Positions 38,851 to 46,870 of a stretch of 64,000 bases of DNA are shown in pieces. Under the pieces are notes generated by a model. That model saw nothing but the letters and a program-made list of their open reading frames with translations. It had not been told where the DNA came from and ran no database searches. This stretch comes from an uncultured Tateyamaria sp. (GTDB lineage: Bacteria; Pseudomonadota; Alphaproteobacteria; Rhodobacterales; Rhodobacteraceae). The stretch is from positions 310,001 to 374,000 of the forward strand of contig NZ_CANMEU010000002.1 of NCBI RefSeq assembly GCF_947497045.1. The letters are read 5' to 3'. Numbering within the stretch: the stretch's first letter is position 1; the number at the start of each line of letters is the position of its first letter. The translations under genes were made by a program, and so were the position numbers.

Positions 38851-38869
38851 GATCGTGATATCGAAGGGT

Positions 38870-39364
38870 TTAGCGCTTGGAGAACTGGAAGCTCTTACGC
38901 GCTTTGGCCTTACCGTATTTCTTACGTTCCACAACGCGGCTGTCGCGGGTCAGGAAGCCTGCGGCTTTCAGTGCGCCACGCAATGAGGGGTCATAAAGCT
39001 GCAACGCTTTGGACACGCCGTGCTTGACCGCACCGGCCTGACCAGAGAGCCCGCCACCTTTGACCGTGGCAACCACGTCGAACTGACCTTCCACGCCTGC
39101 AACCGTGAAGGGCTGGGCGAGGATCATTTGCAGCACGGGGCGTGCAAAATAGGTGTTCATTTCCTTGCCATTGACGGTGACCTTGCCCGAACCGGGCTTG
39201 ATCCAGACACGGGCGACCGCGTCCTTGCGCTTGCCTGTGGCATAAGAGCGACCCAGCTCGTCGCGAACGGGCTCACGGTGGATGACCTCAACCGCTTCGG
39301 GGGCGGCGTCGCCTGCGACGGCTTGCAGGTCTTCGAGTGTGTTGATTTCGTCAGCCATGCTCAT
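38870..39364 (-). CDS. rpsI: 30S ribosomal protein S9
   Basis: 164 aa. The conserved S9 core ([27 protein letters not shown] to [17 protein letters not shown]) occupies residues 41-164, and the C-terminal Lys/Arg tail reaches the P site. It carries the roughly 35-residue acidic N-terminal extension common in alphaproteobacteria. I take ATG 39364, which overlaps the rplM stop (ATGA); ATG 39358 is equally possible. Confidence 0.97.
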   Translation of the reverse strand: MSMADEINTLEDLQAVAGDAAPEAVEVIHREPVRDELGRSYATGKRKDAVARVWIKPGSGKVTVNGKEMNTYFARPVLQMILAQPFTVAGVEGQFDVVATVKGGGLSGQAGAVKHGVSKALQLYDPSLRGALKAAGFLTRDSRVVERKKYGKAKARKSFQFSKR

Positions 39365-39822
39365 GCGCTCCGCGTGTTTTTGGCGTTCATGGATGCAACA
39401 TCCAGAACTTCGGGGCTTTGCGCCTCGTGGGGGTGATCCGCCCCGGCATAGACGCGCAGGTTGGTCATGATCTGACGGCTCAGGCGGTTGCCGGGCAGCA
39501 TCCGCTTGACGGCCAGGGTCACGACGCGCTCGGGGTACTTGCCCTCAAGCATCTGCTCTTTGGTGCGCGATTTGATCCCGCCGGGATGGCCGGTGTGCCA
39601 GTAGTGGCTTTCCTGACGCTTGTTGCCGGTCAGCTGGATTTTCTCGGCATTGATGATGATGACATTGTCACCACAATCCATGTGAGGCGTGAAGGACGGT
39701 TTGTGCTTGCCACGCAGGCGCATGGCGACGATCGAGGCAAGGCGGCCCAGCACGATACCTTCGGCATCAATGATGATCCACTTTTTGTCGATGTCCGCAG
39801 GTGTTGCGGTAAAGGTTTTCAT
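39361..39822 (-). CDS. rplM: 50S ribosomal protein L13
   Basis: 153 aa. Diagnostic segments are [40 protein letters not shown] and [12 protein letters not shown]. The start is [12 protein letters not shown] at 39822; the track adds three residues. First gene of the rplM-rpsI operon, behind a near-consensus sigma-70 promoter at 39861-39889. Confidence 0.97.
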   Translation of the reverse strand: MKTFTATPADIDKKWIIIDAEGIVLGRLASIVAMRLRGKHKPSFTPHMDCGDNVIIINAEKIQLTGNKRQESHYWHTGHPGGIKSRTKEQMLEGKYPERVVTLAVKRMLPGNRLSRQIMTNLRVYAGADHPHEAQSPEVLDVASMNAKNTRSA

Positions 39823-39860
39823 GTGTCGCATCCCTAAAGGGTCGAATTTCAGATTGGGGC

Positions 39861-39889
39861 GTTATATGGGGGGTGACAAGGCGCGTCAA
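39861..39889 (-). promoter_or_regulatory. Sigma-70 promoter of rplM-rpsI
   Basis: Read on the minus strand: TTGACG, a 17-base spacer, TATAAC. The -10 box ends 39 bases before the rplM ATG, giving a leader of about 30 nt. Confidence 0.75.
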
Positions 39890-39937
39890 TGACGTGAAGT
39901 CAGTTAAAATTACGTATAATCAATGCCTTACAAATAC

Positions 39938-39951
39938 GGTACTATAGTACC
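39938..39951. promoter_or_regulatory. 14-bp perfect palindrome (operator-like)
   Basis: GGTACTATAGTACC lies in the AT-rich divergent region between rplM and the membrane-protein gene at 40045. It sits about 50 bp upstream of the rplM -35 box, so it could bind a dimeric regulator of either side. Confidence 0.4.
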
Positions 39952-40044
39952 CCATATATTTGACGATTTTCAACCCTTGCAACACACCCCACATCTGCAA
40001 CAAGGGACCATGACGGTTTTGACAACCCAAAGGCCCCTTTCGAC

Positions 40045-40368
40045 GTGATATCCGACCTCGTGATTGTTCCGGCGCTGGCCGCTCTGGCCTTGATCGCCGT
40101 GGCCACCCTCGTGGGCATTCCAACGGTCCGCAAGCTGATCACCGTTTACGAGGCCAAGCATGAGTTGCGCCAAGGCTCTGCCGGGTGGTTCCGCAGCATC
40201 GGGGGCTGGTCCATCATCGCCTTTTGGCTGATGAGCACCTGGTTCATCGCCACCATCATTGGTGATTGGGGCGTCAGCGGAGACCTTGAAGGTGCCATTG
40301 ATCGCTCGTGGTTGCGCCTGCGCATCTTGCTGGAGATTGCCGTCGCGCTGATGGAGTCTGACGGATGA
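40045..40368 (+). CDS. Small membrane protein of unknown function
   Basis: 107 aa with two hydrophobic segments (residues 4-24 and 52-73) and a Lys/Arg-containing loop between them. The start appears to be GTG 40045 with a weak Shine-Dalgarno. No family recognised. The stop overlaps the ATG of the zinc-ribbon gene, so the two are translated as a pair. Confidence 0.6.
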   Translation: MISDLVIVPALAALALIAVATLVGIPTVRKLITVYEAKHELRQGSAGWFRSIGGWSIIAFWLMSTWFIATIIGDWGVSGDLEGAIDRSWLRLRILLEIAVALMESDG

Positions 40369-41411
40369 GCGATACAGTTGCCATTCAGTCAGAACTGCAA
40401 TGCCCGTCCTGCGCCGGGCAGTGCCTTTACGATCCGGCACAGCAGGCGCTCGTCTGTTCCAGTTGCGGTAACGTGCAAAGGTTTGATGCGGGCGAAGACG
40501 CGAATGCGGCTATGGAGTTCCCGTTTGATCCCGACACTGCGCCGCCCGAGACCCCGATCACATTCAACGGCTACGTGGAATCCTGCCAGACCTGCGGCGG
40601 CACTGTCACCTTTGTTGCCCGTGGGCTCAGCGCCGCCTGTTCCTATTGCGACGGGCCTGTCGTACTCAAGCATGCGGACCTTGGCTATGCCCCGATGGCG
40701 CTGATCCCATTTCGGGTGCCCGAACACGATGCACAGGTTTTCGCGCAAGACTGGGTCAAGAAGCGGCTTGCCGCCCCCAATGATCTTAAGGACATCGTCG
40801 CGCAGGGTCGCGTGGCAGGCATCTATGTTCCGTTCTGGACCTTCGACAGCGAAGAAGCGGTGCTTTATTGGGCGATGTACACCACGCGCCACAACAAGAA
40901 GACACGCACCCACAAGATCAAAGGCGGCATGAACATCCGCTTTGACGATCTGCTCGTGCCTGCCTCGCCCCATGTGACGCCGCTGATCCGCGACGGGATA
41001 TTGCATGACTTTTACCCGTCGCGGCTGCGCCCTTACCGTGCGGGCTATTTGGCCGGATTCGCCGCCGAACAGCACCACCAGACCGTCCATGAAGGACTGG
41101 CTGCGAACGCGCGCGACAAGGCCCTGCTGATCCGCAATCACATCAAGGACGATATCAACAAATCCGGCGTCCATAATATCGGCTATCAAACGGCCACAAC
41201 CGGCATCCACTATCGGCGTATCCTGCTGCCGGTCTGGATCCTGCACTATACCTACAAAGGGCACGCCAAGAAGGTGGTCGTGTGCGGAATGCAAGGGCGC
41301 ACCTTTGGCGAGCGCCCCTTTTCAACGTGGAAACTGGCGGGGTATGCGGCGGCGCTGTCGGCGCTCACCGTCGGCTTCGGGTTGTTCTGGGGGGCGGCGG
41401 GGCTGCTTTAG
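40365..41411 (+). CDS. Zinc-ribbon protein with C-terminal membrane anchor
   Basis: 348 aa. Two zinc ribbons at the N-terminus (CPSC..CSSC, residues 13-36; CQTC..CSYC, residues 71-90) precede a conserved soluble domain with VPFWTFDSEEAVLYWAMYTT, and one TM helix is at the extreme C-terminus (residues 325-346). The layout recalls proteins loosely annotated as helicase/primosomal-like zinc-ribbon proteins, but no helicase motifs are present. It probably acts with the small membrane protein encoded just before it. Its stop overlaps the stop of the convergent MocR gene. Confidence 0.65.
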   Translation: MSDTVAIQSELQCPSCAGQCLYDPAQQALVCSSCGNVQRFDAGEDANAAMEFPFDPDTAPPETPITFNGYVESCQTCGGTVTFVARGLSAACSYCDGPVVLKHADLGYAPMALIPFRVPEHDAQVFAQDWVKKRLAAPNDLKDIVAQGRVAGIYVPFWTFDSEEAVLYWAMYTTRHNKKTRTHKIKGGMNIRFDDLLVPASPHVTPLIRDGILHDFYPSRLRPYRAGYLAGFAAEQHHQTVHEGLAANARDKALLIRNHIKDDINKSGVHNIGYQTATTGIHYRRILLPVWILHYTYKGHAKKVVVCGMQGRTFGERPFSTWKLAGYAAALSALTVGFGLFWGAAGLL

Positions 41412-42823
41412 ACCCCGATGGATTCGGGCGGATTGTCGAGCAGGTCGCGCATGCGCACCAAGGCACGCTCGTAGCTTTCGATGCCCACGCCTGCGTTGAC
41501 CGCAAAACGCACCGCATGGGGCGCGCGCGCATCGCGGCAGGCATATTCCTCGGCCGCGCGGATGCGCACGCCCTGCGCCTCGGCCGCCTGCACAAAGGCC
41601 CCCGCGCGCCACCCTTCGGGCAGGCGCAGCCACAAAAATGGCACGTCGCTGCGCCATTCCAGATCGTAACTGCCCAACACATTGACCGCGCAGTGAACAT
41701 AAGCCCCGATTTCATCGCGCGCGCGCTGCATCATCGGCGCAAGCTCGGGATGCACCAGCAATTTTGCCGCCAGATCCGTCATCGGCGTGGCCAACCCGAA
41801 AAAGGAATACTCCGCCGTGCGCCGCAACACCGCCGCCTGCCCTTTGGGCGCAACCGCAATGCCAAGGCGCAAGGCCGGGGTCACCGATTTCGAGATCGAC
41901 GAAATGTACCAACTGCGCTCGGGGGCAAGCATCCGGTAACTCGGGGCCTGCGCGGCCCCAAGGCGATAACAGTCGTCCTCGAGAATGCTCAGGTCATGGC
42001 GGCGGATCACCTCGACCAACTCGGCACGCCGCACCTCCGGGGTAAAGCCGCAGGTCGGGTTATGCACCTCGGGCGATGTACAAAAAACCTGCGCGTCATG
42101 GGCCTTGATCGCCGCCTCAAGCGCGTCGGGCAGCACCCCGTGTTCGTCCATGGCCACCGGGATCACATCCGCGCGCAGCAACTCTGCGGCCCGTCGAAAG
42201 CCGGGATAGGCCAGATCCTCGACCAGCACCGCAGGGCGGCGACCCCGCAAAAGCGCCTGAAAGATCAACATGATGGCGTTTTGCCCCCCATGGGCCAACA
42301 CGATGTCATCCGTGCTGAAAGATCCCAGAGGGGCGGAGGACAACCACGCCTTTGCGGCCTCGCGCGCAGGCGCGGCCCCGCTGCGGGTCGGGTAGTGCAT
42401 CATCCCCGATGGCGGATCGGCGGCAACCTCGCCCAACAGGGCGCGGATGAGCGTCGCCTGCCCCACACTCGGTAAATGCGGTGAGAACAGATTGACCTGA
42501 TAGGGCTGGTATTCCGAATTGTGCGTGGCCGAATCCACCTCAAGCGGAATGTCCGTCCACAGCGGCGTTTTGGGATCAGGCGTGGCCACAAACGTGCCCC
42601 GCCCCACCTCGGCGCGCAGCGTGCCATCATCGGTGAGCAGCGTGTAGGCGCGCGCCACCGTGCCCGGTGTTATGCCCAATTTCCACGCCAGATCACGCAC
42701 CGGAGGCAGCTTTTCACCGTTTTTCAAGTGATTTGAGGCGATCCGGGCGCGAATGGCCTCCATCACCGCCTTGTATTTCGGCCCCGATGTCTCAAGCAGG
42801 TCAGGTCGCCAAATTGTATCCAT
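41408..42823 (-). CDS. MocR-type regulator (GntR HTH fused to aminotransferase)
   Basis: 471 aa. An N-terminal winged helix (LPPVRDLAWKLGITPGTVARAYTLLTDDGTL, residues 39-69) is fused to a fold-type I aminotransferase domain. The PLP-binding Lys is in SISKSVTPALRLG (about K312). MocR proteins use PLP as ligand/cofactor and control adjacent genes. Palindromic ATTGTA-type sites cover its own start and the gap to the divergent DUF1127 gene, which suggests autoregulation. Confidence 0.9.
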   Translation of the reverse strand: MDTIWRPDLLETSGPKYKAVMEAIRARIASNHLKNGEKLPPVRDLAWKLGITPGTVARAYTLLTDDGTLRAEVGRGTFVATPDPKTPLWTDIPLEVDSATHNSEYQPYQVNLFSPHLPSVGQATLIRALLGEVAADPPSGMMHYPTRSGAAPAREAAKAWLSSAPLGSFSTDDIVLAHGGQNAIMLIFQALLRGRRPAVLVEDLAYPGFRRAAELLRADVIPVAMDEHGVLPDALEAAIKAHDAQVFCTSPEVHNPTCGFTPEVRRAELVEVIRRHDLSILEDDCYRLGAAQAPSYRMLAPERSWYISSISKSVTPALRLGIAVAPKGQAAVLRRTAEYSFFGLATPMTDLAAKLLVHPELAPMMQRARDEIGAYVHCAVNVLGSYDLEWRSDVPFLWLRLPEGWRAGAFVQAAEAQGVRIRAAEEYACRDARAPHAVRFAVNAGVGIESYERALVRMRDLLDNPPESIGV

Positions 42824-42829
42824 TACAAT
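42813..42829. promoter_or_regulatory. MocR operator candidate 1
   Basis: ATTGTA-N5-TACAAT, a perfect inverted repeat overlapping the start codon of the MocR gene; binding would block its own expression. A single half-site ATTGTA also occurs at 42857-42862. Confidence 0.6.
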
Positions 42830-42887
42830 ATTTCCGTGGATTCAGTACGCGCCGTTATTGTACCTTTATTTATGGCAGCCTTGCCAT

Positions 42888-42903
42888 ATTGTGTCAATAC
42901 AAT
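42888..42903. promoter_or_regulatory. MocR operator candidate 2
   Basis: ATTGTG-N4-TACAAT, an inverted repeat of the same half-site, 16 bp before the DUF1127 start codon. Together with the site at 42813 it frames the divergent promoter region. Confidence 0.55.
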
Positions 42904-42918
42904 TACAGGAGATTTCCC

Positions 42919-43152
42919 ATGACACACCACATGATGAACGCCGATCCGAGCCTCACCTATCTGACGGCGCAAACCCGCATTCCTGCGGCTTCGGTTGTCG
43001 CGCTCAAATGTGCGGTGGTGCTGTCGAAATGGGCCACACGCCGCCGGTCACGACTGGCCTTGGCGCAGCTGACGCCAGCGCAGTTGCGCGATGTGGGACT
43101 GACACCCGCTGCCGCCTCAATCGAAGCACAGCGTGTGTTCTGGCGGGCGTGA
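42919..43152 (+). CDS. DUF1127 family small protein
   Basis: 77 aa. The C-terminal half has the short DUF1127 motif (LAQLTPAQLRDVGLTPAAASIEAQRVFWR) preceded by an Arg-rich stretch. Relatives in other alphaproteobacteria influence RNA turnover and phosphate/stress responses. The ATG follows AGGAG. It is divergent from MocR and probably controlled by it; an intrinsic terminator closes it as a single-gene unit. Confidence 0.85.
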   Translation: MTHHMMNADPSLTYLTAQTRIPAASVVALKCAVVLSKWATRRRSRLALAQLTPAQLRDVGLTPAAASIEAQRVFWRA

Positions 43153-43185
43153 CATCCCCGTGGCACCCGCCAGACCTCTTCCTTG

Positions 43186-43213
43186 CGGCCGGGTTTCTCC
43201 CGGCCGTCTTTTC
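43186..43213 (+). terminator. Intrinsic terminator after the DUF1127 gene
   Basis: CGGCCGGG-TTTCT-CCCGGCCG (8-bp perfect stem) followed by TCTTTT, about 35 bases after the stop. Confidence 0.9.
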
Positions 43214-43239
43214 ATTATTTAACAGATGCCAAGAGCACT

Positions 43240-43677
43240 TTATTGAGGCAGGTCGACACCTTGCGGCGGGATCGCATAGGTCAGACTGGCACGCGCGACG
43301 GGCTGGACCATGCCTTGAGAAAAGATAAGCACATCCGACACCGATAATTGCCTGCCAAGTTTCAGCAGACGACCTTGCGCGATCAGATCCACGCCCGCAG
43401 CGGGCTTGCGCATGAAATCAATCGAACAGTTCGTGGTGACCGCCAGCGCGCGCGGCCCGATCTGGGCCAGCGTCACCATATAGGCGGTCACATCCGCCAG
43501 CCCGAACATCGCAGGCCCCGAGACTGTCCCTCCGGGGCGCAAATGGTGATCTTGTACCAACAATCGCAAGGTCACGCCCGTCTCCGTCACCTCTTCGACA
43601 TTGAACTCGCCCGCCACTTCCAGAAACACCTTTTGCAGAAACGCGTTCATCTCGGTTGCGGTCATCACGGGTTGCAT
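43240..43677 (-). CDS. PaaI-type hotdog-fold thioesterase
   Basis: 145 aa acyl-CoA thioesterase-like protein. HHLRPGGTVSGPAMFGLADVTAYMVTLAQIG is the hotdog helix with the catalytic-type Asp; DFMRKPAAGVDLIAQGRLLKLGRQLSVSDV follows. The conserved start is ATG 43677 (or 43665). The track's 293-residue ORF runs antisense into the enoyl-CoA hydratase gene, from which it is divergent with 57 bp between starts; the two may serve the same acyl-CoA pathway. Confidence 0.85.
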   Translation of the reverse strand: MQPVMTATEMNAFLQKVFLEVAGEFNVEEVTETGVTLRLLVQDHHLRPGGTVSGPAMFGLADVTAYMVTLAQIGPRALAVTTNCSIDFMRKPAAGVDLIAQGRLLKLGRQLSVSDVLIFSQGMVQPVARASLTYAIPPQGVDLPQ

Positions 43678-43734
43678 ACTTTTCCTCACTGCTGGCGTGA
43701 CGTAGGGTTTGCCCGAAACCGGGAGGAGGGCAAG

Positions 43735-44520
43735 ATGGCAATTCTGGAACGTGAGGTCACCGGTGCGGTGGCGCATCTGCGCATGAACGCGCCCGAGCGG
43801 TTGAACGCACTCTCGGATGAGATGATAGCGGCGGTGCACACCACGCTGGACGATATCGCCGAAGATCGCAGCATTCGCGCGGTGGTTCTGTCGGGGGCGG
43901 GCAAGGCGTTTTGCGCGGGCCACGACCTGAAACAGATGACAGCCGGGCGGCAGGCCGAGGATGGGGGCACAGCCTATTTCGCGGACCTGTTTGATCGATG
44001 TGCGGCGATGATGGCCCGTATCCAGTCCCTGCCCCAACCCGTGATCGCCCAGGTCCACGGCATCGCCACTGCTGCCGGATGCCAGTTGGTTGCAACCTGC
44101 GACCTGGCCGTCGCCGCCCATGGGACCCGGTTTGGGGTCAACGGGGTCAATATCGGCCTGTTCTGCTCAACCCCGATGGTCGCACTGTCACGCAACATCC
44201 CGCGCAAGCATGCGTTTGAAATGCTTACGACCGGCGACTTTGTCGAGGCCGCGCGCGCAGCTGAGCTGGGCCTGATCAACCACGCTGTTGCGCCCGACGA
44301 TCTGGAAACCGCCACAACCACCCTCGCCCGGAAAATCGCCGACAAATTGGGCAGCGCCGTCAAGATCGGCAAAGAGGCATTCTATGCTCAGGCCCAGATG
44401 AGCACGGCAGATGCCTATGCCTACACGGGCGATGTCATGGTCAAAAACCTTGCTGATGGCGACACGCAGGAAGGGATCGCCGCCTTCATCGCCAAGCGCA
44501 CGCCAGAATGGAACCAATAA
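43735..44520 (+). CDS. Enoyl-CoA hydratase/isomerase family protein
   Basis: 261 aa crotonase-fold enzyme. The oxyanion-hole segment FCAGHDLKQM and the IATAAGCQLVATCDLAVAA region are present. At the second catalytic position the sequence is VNIGLFCSTPMVALSR, so the usual Glu of the hydratase pair is not evident, and the reaction may differ from simple hydration. The ATG at 43735 follows GGGAGGAGGG. Confidence 0.87.
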   Translation: MAILEREVTGAVAHLRMNAPERLNALSDEMIAAVHTTLDDIAEDRSIRAVVLSGAGKAFCAGHDLKQMTAGRQAEDGGTAYFADLFDRCAAMMARIQSLPQPVIAQVHGIATAAGCQLVATCDLAVAAHGTRFGVNGVNIGLFCSTPMVALSRNIPRKHAFEMLTTGDFVEAARAAELGLINHAVAPDDLETATTTLARKIADKLGSAVKIGKEAFYAQAQMSTADAYAYTGDVMVKNLADGDTQEGIAAFIAKRTPEWNQ

Positions 44521-44560
44521 CCCATTGAATTTGAATGAAATTACGCACGCTTTAGGGTTG

Positions 44561-44627
44561 TTTCCAAATCAAGCCCGGATTATTTCCAAATCAAGCGTAG
44601 TAATTTGGGCACAAATGCGGCACAAAT
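44561..44627. repeat. Short direct repeats in the trmFO upstream region
   Basis: TTTCCAAATCAAGC occurs at 44561-44574 and 44583-44596, and GGCACAAAT at 44608-44616 and 44619-44627. They lie in a gene-free 287-bp gap, ahead of the long hairpin, in AT-richer DNA than the surroundings. Confidence 0.7.
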
Positions 44628-44655
44628 AGGACACAGTTCATCGGAACTGACATAC

Positions 44656-44734
44656 TTTTGGGTCGCCGTCGGCGGAAGGTCCCTCCAGATCAGCCTCTCA
44701 CTGATCGACCATTCCCGCAGCGGCGACCCCAAAA
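44656..44734. repeat. 79-nt near-continuous hairpin (possible structured RNA or miniature element)
   Basis: The outer arms TTTTGGGTCGCCG and CGGCGACCCCAAAA pair over 13 bp with one bulged C. Inside, GCGG-AA pairs with TT-CCGC-type bases, GGTC with GACC, and the tip is GATCAG-CCTCTCA-CTGATC. Almost the whole 79 nt folds as one imperfect stem. No T-run follows on either strand, so it is not a plain terminator. It lies 74 bp before trmFO. Confidence 0.7.
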
Positions 44735-44807
44735 CCACCCCACATAAGCATGCACCTGAACCCACCCCGCGGTTGCGCGTGTGCGATCCATGCCCTACAT
44801 CCCCGCC

Positions 44808-46160
44808 ATGACAGACACATTGCATATCGTTGGCGGCGGCATGGCCGGGTCCGAAGCCGCCTGGCAGGCCGCGCATATGGGAATTTCCGTGGTGATCCAC
44901 GAAATGCGCCCCACCGTCGGCACCTTTGCGCACCAGACCGGATTGCTTGGAGAAATGGTGTGTTCAAATTCGTTCCGCTCCGATGACAGTGAGCAAAATG
45001 CCGTCGGCCTGCTGCACTGGGAAATGCGGGCGGCCAACGGGTTGATCATGCAAACAGCTGACAAACATCGTCTGCCTGCGGGTGGTGCATTGGCGGTGGA
45101 CCGCGAGCCCTTTGCCCAATCCGTAACAGACGCGTTGATGGTGCATCCCAATATCCGCGTTGAATATGAAGAAATCACCACCCTGCCCGAAGACGGCCAC
45201 TGGATCATCGCGACCGGGCCTCTGACGTCCTCTGCCCTGGGTCAGGCCATCGCTGCCGAGACGGGCACCGAAGCACTCGCGTTTTTCGACGCCATTGCCC
45301 CGATCATCTACCATGACAGCATCGACATGAGCAAAGCGTGGATGCAGTCGCGCTATGACAAGGGCGAAACCGAGGAAGAGCGCACCGCTTACCTCAACTG
45401 CCCAATGGATCGTGACCAATACGAAGCCTTCATCGACGCGCTGCTGGCCGCCGACAAGACCGAGTTTCACGAGGGCGAAACGGCCGGGTATTTTGACGGC
45501 TGCCTGCCCATCGAAGTGATGGCCGAACGGGGCCGCGAGACCTTGCGCTTTGGCCCGATGAAGCCTGTTGGTCTTACCAATCCGCACGCGCCCGACATCA
45601 AACCCTATGCCGTTGTCCAATTGCGCCGCGACAACAAACTGGGCACGCTCTACAATATTGTCGGGTTCCAGACCAAAATGAAGTACGGCGCGCAAACTGA
45701 TGTTCTTACACAAATTCCGGGCCTCGAAAGTGCGCGCTTTGCCCGCCTTGGCGGGATCCATCGCAACACCTTCCTGAACGCCCCCACGCTGCTGAGCGCG
45801 GACATGTGCCTCAAGTCCCGCCCCAATATCCGCTTTGCCGGCCAGATCACCGGCGTAGAGGGTTATGTGGAATCCGCCGCAATGGGTCTGCTGGCGGGGC
45901 GCATGGCCGCGACCGAAATCCTGGGCGGCACACTTGCCACCCCACCCAACACAACCGCCATGGGCGCATTGATCACCCACATCACCGGCGGCGCGGATGC
46001 AAAGACGTTTCAGCCAATGAACGTCAATTTCGGACTGTTCCCGCCAGCCGAAGGCCTGAAAGGCGGGCGCAGAGGACGCAAGGACCGCTACAAAGCCTAT
46101 ACAGATCGCGCCAAAATCGACTGGCAAGACTGGCTCGCCCCCCAAGCCAAGGCGGCCTGA
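44808..46160 (+). CDS. trmFO: Folate/FAD-dependent tRNA (uracil-54-C5)-methyltransferase
   Basis: 450 aa flavoenzyme that makes m5U54 in tRNA using methylenetetrahydrofolate. The FAD-binding N-terminus [30 protein letters not shown] and the C-terminal NVNFGLFPP signature are diagnostic. The conserved start is ATG 44808; ATG 44790 is the alternative. A dispersed repeat follows the stop directly. Confidence 0.95.
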   Translation: MTDTLHIVGGGMAGSEAAWQAAHMGISVVIHEMRPTVGTFAHQTGLLGEMVCSNSFRSDDSEQNAVGLLHWEMRAANGLIMQTADKHRLPAGGALAVDREPFAQSVTDALMVHPNIRVEYEEITTLPEDGHWIIATGPLTSSALGQAIAAETGTEALAFFDAIAPIIYHDSIDMSKAWMQSRYDKGETEEERTAYLNCPMDRDQYEAFIDALLAADKTEFHEGETAGYFDGCLPIEVMAERGRETLRFGPMKPVGLTNPHAPDIKPYAVVQLRRDNKLGTLYNIVGFQTKMKYGAQTDVLTQIPGLESARFARLGGIHRNTFLNAPTLLSADMCLKSRPNIRFAGQITGVEGYVESAAMGLLAGRMAATEILGGTLATPPNTTAMGALITHITGGADAKTFQPMNVNFGLFPPAEGLKGGRRGRKDRYKAYTDRAKIDWQDWLAPQAKAA

Positions 46161-46217
46161 CTTCTTTTGACCAAAAATACCGCGGGGGTCTGGGGGCTGG
46201 CCCCCAGGTCCCGGTTT
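46161..46217. repeat. Dispersed intergenic repeat, copy A
   Basis: CTTCTTTTGACCAAAAATACCGCGGGG (27 bases identical to the copy at 60495) is followed by a hairpin TGGGGG-CTGG-CCCCCA. It starts at the base after the trmFO stop codon. Confidence 0.85.
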
Positions 46218-46264
46218 TGAGGCTGACCCTAGCCACCGGACGCCTCACCGCCTAAACTGTCGCC

Positions 46265-46870
46265 ATGACAAAATTTCTGAACAAAGCGTACAAGGCCCGC
46301 GATGCCGCCTCCACCCGCACGCTCTATGATGACTGGGCCGCAAGCTATGAGGCGGAAGTCTGTGAAAACGGCTATGCGACACCGGGGCGCTGTGCGGATG
46401 CGCTGGCGCGGCGGGTCGATGATCTGGCCGCCCCTGTCCTCGATTTCGGATGTGGCACCGGGCTCTCCGGCCTTGCCCTCAAACATGCCGGGTTCAGCAC
46501 CATTGACGGCGTGGATCTGTCCGAGGAAATGCTGAACGGTGCACGCGACAAAGGTGTTTACCGTCATCTGGACCAGATCGAAGCCGGGCAAGACCTGCCA
46601 CGCACGGACTACACAGCCATGGCCGCCATCGGCGTCATCGGCGCAGGCGCAGCCCCGATCAGCGTGCTGCACCAATTGATGCGCGCCCTGCCACACGATG
46701 GCAAACTGGTCTTTTCCTTCAACGATCACGCTCTGGAAGACCCGGCAAACATGGCCGGCGTGTCGGAATGGACCGACTGCGGTGCCGCCCGTTTGCTGTT
46801 CAAGGAGGCCGGCGCACATCTGCCCGGAATCGACCTCAACTCCACCGTCTATATCCTTGAGAAAGCGTGA
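46265..46870 (+). CDS. Class I SAM-dependent methyltransferase
   Basis: 201 aa. Motif I is VLDFGCGTGLSGLAL (residues 58-72), and the DGVDLSEEMLNGA segment contains the acidic ribose-binding residue. The protein starts YDDWAASYEAEV, like many small-molecule methyltransferases. The substrate is unknown. Its stop overlaps the gluQ GTG start (GTGA). Confidence 0.85.
   Translation: MTKFLNKAYKARDAASTRTLYDDWAASYEAEVCENGYATPGRCADALARRVDDLAAPVLDFGCGTGLSGLALKHAGFSTIDGVDLSEEMLNGARDKGVYRHLDQIEAGQDLPRTDYTAMAAIGVIGAGAAPISVLHQLMRALPHDGKLVFSFNDHALEDPANMAGVSEWTDCGAARLLFKEAGAHLPGIDLNSTVYILEKA

Noticed and set aside
44580-44933. 117-aa minus-strand ORF overlapping the hairpin and the trmFO start
   Set aside because: No ribosome-binding site of note, overlaps trmFO antisense, and its frame is explained by the inverted repeats. 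A homology search of its C-terminal part would still be worthwhile.
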